Below, piece after piece: positions 57,499 through 64,000 of a DNA stretch of 64,000 nt. The stretch's first letter is position 1. Every line of letters starts with the position of its first letter. The DNA is from Panacagrimonas perspica (GTDB lineage: Bacteria; Pseudomonadota; Gammaproteobacteria; Nevskiales; Nevskiaceae), in contig NZ_SOBT01000008.1 in the NCBI RefSeq assembly GCF_004364935.1, positions 1,367,534 through 1,431,533 on the forward strand, given 5' to 3'. Made by a program: the position numbers and the translations under genes. The notes below the pieces were generated by a model. That model made no database searches. It was not told where the DNA came from and saw only the letters and a list, made by a program, of their open reading frames with translations.

Positions 57499-58869
57499 TC
57501 AGGCGACCTTGCTGGCTTCCGGCGTGCGCTGCCGCGCAATCGGCTCGAGGCTCGCCTTGCCCAGGCCCAGGTGATCGCGCAGCTGCTTGCCCTCGTATTC
57601 CTTGCGGAACAGTCCGCGCCGCTGCAGTTCGGGGACGACGAGGTCGACGAACTCCTCGAACGCGCCGGGCGACCACGCCGCCGAAATCATGAAGCCGTCG
57701 CATTCCTCGGCGCTCCACGCGGCCTCGAGCTGGTCGGCCACCTGCGTCGGCGTGCCGACGAACTGCGGCAGGATGATGCCCTGCGCGTAGAGCTTGCCGA
57801 CGTCGCGCAAGGTCAGGTCGTTCTTGACGCTCAGCGCACGCGCCACCGCGAACAGCCCCTGCGAACCTGGCGCCTTGATGTCGCCCACCGGCGCATCCAG
57901 CGGATAGCGCGAGAAGTCGTGATCCGTGTGCGCGGACAGCGTGATCAGGCCGGAGATCGGGTCGGCCAGCTCGTTGTGGAAGGCCTGCTTTTCGCGCGCT
58001 TCGGCCTCGGTGCGTCCGACGAAGGGCATCACCGCCGGGAAGATCTTGATCTTCGACGGGTCGCGGCCGAAGTTCGAGGCACGCGCCTTCACGTCCACGT
58101 AGTACGCGCGGCGGCTGTCCGGCGAAGGATCGATCTCGAAGATCGCCTCGGCCCAGCGTGCCGCGTAATCCTTGCCGCGACCCGACGATCCCGCCTGGAT
58201 GATGACGGGTCGCGACTGCGGCGAGTGCGAGACGTTGAGCGGGCCGCGCACCTTGAAGTGCGGGCCCACGTGGTGGATCTCGTGGACTTTCGCCGGATCG
58301 GCGAAGAAACCGGATGCGCGGTCGCGCACGATGGCATCTTCCTGCCAGCTGTTCCACAGCTTGTAGGCGACCTCGAGGAATTCGTCCGCGCGGTCGTAGC
58401 GCAGGTCGTGGTCCAGCATCTCGTCGCGGCCGAAGTTCTGGCCCTCGGCCTGGTTGAGCGAGGTCACGACGTTCCAGCCCACGCGTCCGCCCGACAGGTG
58501 ATCGAGGCTCGCGAACGAGCGCGCGATGTCGTACGGCGAGAAGTACGTGACCGACTTGGTGACGGCCAGGCCCAGCTTCTCGGTGGCGCCGGCCAGCGCC
58601 GCGGCGACCATCATCGGGTCCAGGCCGACGGCGCCCTGCGTGCCGCGGCGCAGCGTGTCGGCGATGTCGTCACCGTAGCGGCGCGGGATCGCGAGCACGT
58701 CGGCGAAGAACATGAAGTCGAACTTGCCGCGCTCCAAGGTGCGCGCGATGTTCGCGTAGTAGTCCAGCCCCAGGAAATCGCCGGTCGTCTTCGGGTGGCG
58801 CCAACCCGGATGGCTGTGCGTGACGGCGCCGGCGATCTGGAAGCCGGCGAGATGGAAGGATCGTTTCAA
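57499..58869 (-). CDS. flavin-dependent monooxygenase, NtaA/SnaA/DszA (LLM) family
   Basis: A 456-aa luciferase-like monooxygenase using reduced flavin. Signatures are FHLAGFQIAGAVTHSHPGWRHP, RGKFDFMFFADVLA, ARSFASLDHLSGGRVGWNVVTSLN and QAGSSGRGKDYAARWAEAIF. The start is uncertain: TTG 58869 fits the family N-terminus and follows GACGGAG; the upstream ATG 58929 would overlap the preceding gene. It lies 25 bases after an acyl-CoA-dehydrogenase-like monooxygenase, the DszA/DszC-type combination. Needs a flavin reductase, not found here. Confidence 0.87.
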   Translation of the reverse strand: MKRSFHLAGFQIAGAVTHSHPGWRHPKTTGDFLGLDYYANIARTLERGKFDFMFFADVLAIPRRYGDDIADTLRRGTQGAVGLDPMMVAAALAGATEKLGLAVTKSVTYFSPYDIARSFASLDHLSGGRVGWNVVTSLNQAEGQNFGRDEMLDHDLRYDRADEFLEVAYKLWNSWQEDAIVRDRASGFFADPAKVHEIHHVGPHFKVRGPLNVSHSPQSRPVIIQAGSSGRGKDYAARWAEAIFEIDPSPDSRRAYYVDVKARASNFGRDPSKIKIFPAVMPFVGRTEAEAREKQAFHNELADPISGLITLSAHTDHDFSRYPLDAPVGDIKAPGSQGLFAVARALSVKNDLTLRDVGKLYAQGIILPQFVGTPTQVADQLEAAWSAEECDGFMISAAWSPGAFEEFVDLVVPELQRRGLFRKEYEGKQLRDHLGLGKASLEPIARQRTPEASKVA

Positions 58870-58894
58870 GGTGTGGACTCCGTCGGGCGGATTT

Positions 58895-60145
58895 TCAGAA
58901 GTAGCCGTTGAACGGCAGCGGCTCGTCATTGACGAGGAACTTGCCGATGGACAGGGCCTTGTAGAGCGTCGGGTTGTGCAGGCTCAGCGTGCGGATCGCG
59001 CGCCAGTGCCGGTCCAGGTTCTTGCGGCGCGTGGCGGCCGATGCGCTGCCGACGTCGAAGAGCTGGTTGGCCGCGCGTGCCGCCAGCGCATCGACGTGCA
59101 CCTTGGCCTGCGCCGCACGCAGCGACGCGCGCTGCGCCAGCGTCGCATCCGGTACACCGTTCTGCAGCGAGGCGTAGGCCTGGTCGATGGCGTCGGCCGC
59201 GGCCAGCACGGTGCTCTCGGCCGCGAACGCGGACGCCGACAGCTCGCCGACGATCTGCTGCAGCAGCGGATCGTCCGCCGGGCGCTCGGCCGGTGCATGC
59301 GAGAACGAGCGGTCGCGTGTCTTCAGCAGCTTGACCGCATCACCGACGACGTTGCGCAGGATGCCGGCCATGATCGCCTGCAGGTAGAGCTGCAGGAACG
59401 CGAACTCGAACGTGGGCTGCGGCTCCGCATCGAGCCGGATGTGCCCGAGGATCTCGTCGGCTCGCACCTGCACGCCTTCGAAGCGCGTCGTTCCCGACCC
59501 GGTCTTGCGCGCGCCCATGCCGTCCCAGTCGTCCAGCATCGTGATGCCGGCACGCGTCGTCGGGATGATCAGCGACGCCAGCGCGTTCTCGCCCTGCGCC
59601 GCCCACACGTTCACGTAATCCGAGAACATCGTACCGGTGCAGTAGACCTTGGTGCCGTTCACGACGAAGCCGTCGCCCTCGGGTGTCAGCGTCGTTGCGT
59701 AGCGAAGACTGCCGACGGCGGCGGCGCCCAGCTCGCTCGTGGCATTTCCGAAGAGCTTTCCGGCCGCGATCTCGCCGATCCAGTGCCGGCGCGCATCCGA
59801 GTCGGACGAACGCAGCCGCTCTTCGACGAACCAGTAGTGGGTGCGGATGATGTGCGCGACCACCGGATCCGCCTCGGCCAGGTCGATCACCGCCGCGAAC
59901 ATCTCGCGCACCGAATAGCCCGCTCCGCCCAGCGCGATCGGCAGGCGCAGCGCACCGATGCGCGCGGCGCGGACCAGGTCGATCGCCTCGAACGGATTCT
60001 CGTCGTTCAGCTCGCGACGGCCCGCTTCACGCGCAATCTCGCGCAGGACGGCCGGCAGATCGGTCGGGTCCACGGCTTGGGTAGACGCGGACGCGGCTGC
60101 GCCAGCCGCGGCGGGACGCGAGGTGATCACACTCGACATAGGCAT
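58895..60145 (-). CDS. acyl-CoA-dehydrogenase-fold monooxygenase (SfnB/DszC-like)
   Basis: A 416-aa flavoprotein with the acyl-CoA dehydrogenase fold: LPIALGGAGYSVREMFAAVIDLAEADPVV, GNATSELGAAAVG, the beta-domain VVNGTKVYCTGTMFSDYVNVWA, DDWDGMGARKTGSGTTRF and C-terminal [19 protein letters not shown]. This set is typical of SfnB/DszC enzymes that oxygenate sulfones, thiophenes or similar with reduced flavin. Starts at ATG 60145 or 60139. First gene of a two-gene operon with the LLM monooxygenase. Confidence 0.87.
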   Translation of the reverse strand: MPMSSVITSRPAAAGAAASASTQAVDPTDLPAVLREIAREAGRRELNDENPFEAIDLVRAARIGALRLPIALGGAGYSVREMFAAVIDLAEADPVVAHIIRTHYWFVEERLRSSDSDARRHWIGEIAAGKLFGNATSELGAAAVGSLRYATTLTPEGDGFVVNGTKVYCTGTMFSDYVNVWAAQGENALASLIIPTTRAGITMLDDWDGMGARKTGSGTTRFEGVQVRADEILGHIRLDAEPQPTFEFAFLQLYLQAIMAGILRNVVGDAVKLLKTRDRSFSHAPAERPADDPLLQQIVGELSASAFAAESTVLAAADAIDQAYASLQNGVPDATLAQRASLRAAQAKVHVDALAARAANQLFDVGSASAATRRKNLDRHWRAIRTLSLHNPTLYKALSIGKFLVNDEPLPFNGYF

Positions 60146-60319
60146 GGAGTCCGTAAGATTGAAATCGCATGATGCCGACGCGGAAGTCGGATATGCGTTT
60201 TCAGAAAGTGTTCGTCCGACGTTATTCCATCGAGGAAGAACAGGGTCAACCCGGTGCTGACCCGCTCTGCGTCGAGAGGGTTCCGCGGCATCGGGTTCTC
60301 CGACGCATGCTGCGCTGCG

Positions 60320-61123
60320 TCAATTCCCTGCGGATCCGGTCTGCCACCTCGGCGTCCGCTTCTCGGCGAAAGCGCGAGGGCCTTCGCGCTTGTCCTCGGA
60401 CTTCAGCCAGGCCTCGAACTTCGGATAGGTGGCCTGCTTGCGGATCGCGTCGGCAAGGCTCGCCTCGTCGAGACCACGGTGCAGCGTCTGCTTCGAGGCT
60501 TCGATGGCGATCGGGGAACCGGCCAGGATCTGATCGATCCATCGCTGCGTGGCCGCCGCCAGTTCAGCGGCCGGCACGACCTCGTTGACGAAGCCGAGCC
60601 GCAGGCCCTCGGCGGCGGACACGGCGCGCGCCGACAGCACCATGCCCATCGCCTGCTTCAGGCCGATCTGCCGCGCGAGCCGGTGTACGCCGCCACCGAG
60701 CGCAACGGCGCCGACGCGCGGCTCGGGCAGACCGAAGCGCGCGGTATCGGCCGCGATGATCAGGTCGCAGGCCAGCGCGATCTCGAATCCACCGCCCATC
60801 GCGATACCGTTGACGGCGGCGATCAGCGGCTTGTCGAGATCGAAGCGCTCGACGATTCCCGCGTACCCGCTCTTCGGGTACGAGCCCAGCGAATCCTGCG
60901 CCGCGGCGATCTTCAAATCGCTGCCGGCGCAGAACGCGCGCTCGCCGGCGCCGGTCAGCACGCAGATGCGCTGCGTGGCGTCGGCCGCGAAGGCATCGAG
61001 CGCCTGTTCGAGCTCCTCGTGCATCGGCGTGTGCAGCGCGTTCATGACCTCGGGCCGGTTCATGACGACGGTCGTGACGCTGGCGGTTTGCGTGACGCTG
61101 AGGAAGCGATAGCCGGTTTTCAT
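60320..61123 (-). CDS. enoyl-CoA hydratase/isomerase
   Basis: A 267-aa crotonase retaining both catalytic glutamates, Glu114 in MGGGFEIALACD and Glu134 in GLPEPRVGAVALGGG, spaced by 20. FCAGSDLKIAA gives the oxyanion hole. Starts at ATG 61123 after GGGAAAGATC on the minus strand. Upstream of the SfnB-like gene by 174 bases; operon membership unclear. Substrate not assignable. Confidence 0.9.
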   Translation of the reverse strand: MKTGYRFLSVTQTASVTTVVMNRPEVMNALHTPMHEELEQALDAFAADATQRICVLTGAGERAFCAGSDLKIAAAQDSLGSYPKSGYAGIVERFDLDKPLIAAVNGIAMGGGFEIALACDLIIAADTARFGLPEPRVGAVALGGGVHRLARQIGLKQAMGMVLSARAVSAAEGLRLGFVNEVVPAAELAAATQRWIDQILAGSPIAIEASKQTLHRGLDEASLADAIRKQATYPKFEAWLKSEDKREGPRAFAEKRTPRWQTGSAGN

Positions 61124-61230
61124 CGGGAAAGATCGGGCAGCGGGTGTTGCGGAAAAGTGTGCACGAGTTCGATCGCGGTTCGGGCGCCGTGTGCATAGGG
61201 CCTTGTCGCGGCTGACGCCCAAACGTCCCC

Positions 61231-61297
61231 GTAGCCCGGACGAAGTCCGGGATTGCGTTCCGGATGCGAAGGGAACCCCGGACTTCGTCCGGGCTAC
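61231..61297. repeat. REP-like bipartite palindrome, copy 10
   Basis: Arms GTAGCCCGGACGAAGTCCGG and complement between divergent genes. Immediately after it (61304-61327) TGTAGGAGGGGCGTCAGCCC forms another small dyad, possibly a further repeat type. Confidence 0.8.
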
Positions 61298-61384
61298 GCA
61301 TGCTGTAGGAGGGGCGTCAGCCCCGACGGCCCCTCTGGAACGCGCGCCATCACGCCGCGCGACCGCCACCGGCAGAATGCCCGC

Positions 61385-62200
61385 ATGCCGACGCTCCGCA
61401 TCAACGACTACGACCTCGCCTATGCCGAGACCGGCAACGGCCGGCCGCTGCTGATGATCCACGGCTCGCTGTGCGACTACCGCTACTGGACACCGCAGAT
61501 GGCGCCGCTTGGCGCAGCGCAGCGCGCGATCGCCGTCAGCCTGCGACGCTGCTGGCCCGAGAACTGGGACGGTCAGGGTGAGGGTTACGACATCGACACG
61601 CATGTCGACGATCTGGCCGGATTCATCGAAGCGCTCGACGCCGGGCCGGTCGACCTGATGGGGCATTCACGCGGCGGATACGTCGCGTTCCGGCTGGCGC
61701 GTCGCGCGCCACAGCTCTTGAGACGATTGATCCTGGCCGAACCCGGCGGCATGCCGGATGCCTCGTTCGGAGCTGTCGACGGCATCGATCGCGAACAGGC
61801 CACCACGCGGATGCGCGAAGCGGCGCGGCGCATCGAGATCGGCGACATCGATGGCGGGCTCGCGCTGTTCATCGACGGCGTCAGCGGCACGCCGATCTGG
61901 TCGCACACCGTGTCCGGCTTCAAGCGCATGGCGCGTGACAATGCGCGCACCTTGCTCGGGCAGCTCCGCGAAGCCCGCATGACGTTCTCGCGCACCGACC
62001 TCGAGAGCCTGGCGATACCCACGCTGCTGATCGGCGGCGCATCGACGCCCTCGCCGTTCCCGCAACTGCTCGACCTGCTGCAGGCCCACCTGCCCCAGGT
62101 GCAGCGCGTGACGATCCCGGGTGTGCGCCACGCAATGAATCTCGCCGCGCCCTGCCGTTCAACCGGGCGGTGCTGGAGTTTCTCGCATGAACCGGCGTGA
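61385..62200 (+). CDS. alpha/beta hydrolase with probable 3' frameshift
   Basis: Read as 271 aa: LLMIHGSLCDYRYW (oxyanion), nucleophile Ser in LMGHSRGGYVAFR, His in GVRHAMNLAAP. After that proline (codon at 62150) the frame gives an unusual Cys/Arg-rich tail. In the neighbouring frame 62155-62190 reads PFNRAVLEFLA then stop, the expected end for this fold. One missing base near 62153 would join them, so either a sequencing error or a recent mutation. Catalytic residues are unaffected. Substrate unknown. Confidence 0.8.
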   Translation: MPTLRINDYDLAYAETGNGRPLLMIHGSLCDYRYWTPQMAPLGAAQRAIAVSLRRCWPENWDGQGEGYDIDTHVDDLAGFIEALDAGPVDLMGHSRGGYVAFRLARRAPQLLRRLILAEPGGMPDASFGAVDGIDREQATTRMREAARRIEIGDIDGGLALFIDGVSGTPIWSHTVSGFKRMARDNARTLLGQLREARMTFSRTDLESLAIPTLLIGGASTPSPFPQLLDLLQAHLPQVQRVTIPGVRHAMNLAAPCRSTGRCWSFSHEPA

Positions 62201-62325
62201 CCGGTCCGCCCACGGCGTGTTCACACAAGACGGCTTCGCGTCCTGACGCCAGCATCCGCGATTGCGCTTCCTCTTCTTCCGATGGGACGCGTTATGGTCG
62301 AGGCCTGGAGACTGGAGCCGTCCGC

Positions 62326-63411
62326 ATGAATTCGTTTGAACCCGTTGTGCCCGTCGAAGCCGTCACGGCCGAATGGCTCACCACGGCCCTGCGCCAGGCC
62401 GGACGGCTCGAAGGCGCGAAGGTCGTCGATGTCAGCTACCAGACCTGCGGCACCGGCCAGCTCGGCGATTCCTATCGCTTCACGCTGACCTACGACAAAC
62501 CGTCGGCAGGACCGGCGACGGTCGTGGGCAAGTTCGCATCGAAGGATCCGACGAGCCGCGAATTCGGGACGCGCTCCGGCTTCTATCGCAGCGAGATCGG
62601 CTTCTATCGCGAGATCGCGCCGAATCTCCCGGTCTCCATTCCCAAGGCGCTGCACGCGTCGCTGGCGAGCAACAACACGGACTTCGTGCTGCTGATGGAA
62701 GACCTTGCACCCGCACGCCAGGTCGACCAGCTCCTCGGCTGCAGCGCGGACGAATCCGCGCGCGTGCTGGAGCAGGCTGCCGCACTGCATGCCGCGACCT
62801 GGCACGACAGCCGCCTCGCCTCGCAGGACTGGCTCCAGGGACCGGTCGGAATCTTCACGCAGGTCACCGACAACTTCGCGGACGTCGTCAAGACTTTCCC
62901 CGAGCTGTGCGCCGACCTCGTCCCCGAGCAGGACCTGGTCGAGGCGGCGCGCCTGGTCGATCACGCCGATGCCTGGAAGCGCACGTTCAGCGATCCGCAA
63001 TGCCTCTGGCACATGGACCTGCGCGCGGACAACGTGCTGTTCGATGCGCACGGCGGCAGCCGTCCGGTCGTGATCCTCGACTGGCAGGGCCTGGGCTTCG
63101 GCCGCGGCACCATCGACGTCGCGTACTGGATGGGCACGAGCATGGCCGTGGAGAACCGTCGCGCGCATGAACGCGATCTGGTGGCGCACTACCATGAGGC
63201 CCTGGTCGGACATGGCGTGAAGGACTACGACGCTGCGCGCTGCTGGGACGACTACCGCCTTCACGCGATCCATGGCCTGCAGGTCGGCGTCTTCGGTGTG
63301 GGCGCCGTCAAGCGCACACCGCGCGGGGACCAGATGTGGAAGCTGTGGATCGAACGCACGGCGGCGCAGGTGCGTGATCTGGAGAGTTTCGGGGTTCTGG
63401 CGCGGGTTTAG
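62326..63411 (+). CDS. kinase-fold phosphotransferase (ecdysteroid-kinase-like), copy B
   Basis: A 361-aa paralogue of the gene at 52543. Catalytic His229, Asp231, Asn236 in WHMDLRADNVLF and Asp252 in VILDWQGLGFG. Shared segments include TCGTGQLGDSYRF, KFASKDPTSRE, LLMEDLAPARQVDQLLG and YHEALVGHGVKDY. ATG 62326 follows CTGGAGCCGTCCGC. Located after the frameshifted hydrolase on the plus strand. Substrate unknown; probably phosphorylates a small hydroxylated molecule. Confidence 0.82.
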   Translation: MNSFEPVVPVEAVTAEWLTTALRQAGRLEGAKVVDVSYQTCGTGQLGDSYRFTLTYDKPSAGPATVVGKFASKDPTSREFGTRSGFYRSEIGFYREIAPNLPVSIPKALHASLASNNTDFVLLMEDLAPARQVDQLLGCSADESARVLEQAAALHAATWHDSRLASQDWLQGPVGIFTQVTDNFADVVKTFPELCADLVPEQDLVEAARLVDHADAWKRTFSDPQCLWHMDLRADNVLFDAHGGSRPVVILDWQGLGFGRGTIDVAYWMGTSMAVENRRAHERDLVAHYHEALVGHGVKDYDAARCWDDYRLHAIHGLQVGVFGVGAVKRTPRGDQMWKLWIERTAAQVRDLESFGVLARV

Positions 63412-63511
63412 CTATCGCGCAGGAACCCGCGGAGAGGAAGCCCATCTTCTTTGTCCCGAACCCGAGGGCGATCCCTCTCCGGCTCCCTCTCCATCCTGTT
63501 TAAGATCGGGG

Positions 63512-64000
63512 ATGAGCGCCCACCCGCTGCATCGCCAGGTTCCTGCCAACCCGAACGGGCGCGACTTCGTCGTCGGCGATCTGCACGGCCAGCAAGCCAT
63601 GCTCGATTGCCTGCTGCAGCACGTCTCGTTTGAGGAACGGAGCGACCGCCTGTTCTCGCTCGGCGACCTCGTGGATCGCGGACCCGACAACGATGCGCTG
63701 ATGCATCGCTTCGCCACCCGTCCCGGCCACTTCGCCATCCGCGGCAACCACGAAGCGCTCCTGCAGGCGGCGCGGCACAGCAGCCTGTACCTCAGGGTGT
63801 GGGAGCGAAACGGCGGACTGTGGGCGCGCGACCTGCCGCCGGGCCGGCTCGAAGAGATCGAGGCCTTCATCGACACGCTGCCCTATGCCATCGAACTGTC
63901 GCTGCAGGACGGCCGTCGCATCGGCCTGATCCACGCCGAAGTGAAGCCCGGCGCCGGCTGGCAGGACATTCGTGATCTCGATGCGCGGTTCGAGGACACG
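63512..64000 (+). CDS. serine/threonine phosphatase-type metallophosphoesterase (3' end outside window)
   Basis: The first 163 residues of a PPP-family phosphatase; the frame stays open to the right edge. All three metal signatures are in order: FVVGDLHGQ near residue 20, LFSLGDLVDRGPDN near 50, and IRGNHEALL near 76. Bacterial relatives are ApaH or PrpA/PphA-like, acting on phosphoproteins or dinucleoside polyphosphates. ATG 63512 follows the kinase copy B by 100 bases and could be independent. Confidence 0.88.
   Translation, partial: MSAHPLHRQVPANPNGRDFVVGDLHGQQAMLDCLLQHVSFEERSDRLFSLGDLVDRGPDNDALMHRFATRPGHFAIRGNHEALLQAARHSSLYLRVWERNGGLWARDLPPGRLEEIEAFIDTLPYAIELSLQDGRRIGLIHAEVKPGAGWQDIRDLDARFEDT

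Overview
The window is GC-rich, gene-dense DNA with no rRNA, tRNA, phage, transposase or CRISPR. High GC, an Entner-Doudoroff glucose set, and many dispersed REP-like palindromes starting GTAGCCCGG suggest a proteobacterium. A gammaproteobacterium of the Xanthomonadales/Nevskiales/Steroidobacter type is my best guess, but the sequence alone does not settle it.

Region 1 (1-10136) is central carbon metabolism: the end of glycogen phosphorylase, edd-eda (minus strand) divergent from zwf-pgl (plus strand), then PEP carboxylase and ADP-glucose pyrophosphorylase. Together they link glycogen turnover to the Entner-Doudoroff route and anaplerosis. Region 2 (10137-19700) is mixed: a DMT transporter, a cupin, a class III CoA-transferase, a sugar MFS permease overlapping a Tat-exported family 3 glycosidase, a small secreted protein, a 2OG-Fe(II) oxygenase-like protein and an alpha/beta hydrolase.

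Region 3 (19861-29703) is a GntR-controlled acyl-CoA catabolic operon: CoA-transferase, acyl-CoA dehydrogenase, enoyl-CoA hydratase, HMG-CoA-lyase-like enzyme, MmgE/PrpD protein, aldehyde dehydrogenase, zinc alcohol dehydrogenase and a SnoaL/NTF2-like protein. The order reads as activation, dehydrogenation, hydration and C-C cleavage of a (probably branched) acid without a biotin carboxylase. Region 4 (29920-37189) carries a NorE/COX3-COX4-like membrane module, a TrpB2-type tryptophan synthase beta chain, an epoxide hydrolase, an SDR, a membrane-anchored phytochelatin-synthase-like protease and a glutathione-S-transferase-like protein.

Region 5 (37375-47771) is a twelve-gene aromatic meta-cleavage operon: mhpF- and mhpE-like genes, an acyl-CoA ligase, a small zinc-ribbon protein, ring-hydroxylating dioxygenase alpha and beta, a type I extradiol dioxygenase, a dihydrodiol-dehydrogenase-like SDR, a Rieske ferredoxin, a TetR regulator, a meta-cleavage-product hydrolase and an mhpD-like hydratase. 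Upstream sits a perfect 16-bp palindrome, a candidate operator. The ring and side chain being degraded are not identifiable from sequence, and no ferredoxin reductase is present.

Region 6 (47901-64000) holds three kinase-fold phosphotransferases of unknown substrate, a nicotinamidase/nicotinate phosphoribosyltransferase pair, two crotonases, an AraC regulator, an SDR, a cupin dioxygenase-like protein, a two-gene flavin monooxygenase module resembling organosulfur desulfurisation enzymes, an alpha/beta hydrolase with a probable 1-base frameshift, and the start of a metallophosphatase. REP-like palindromes punctuate the whole window: ten bipartite copies and two half copies.
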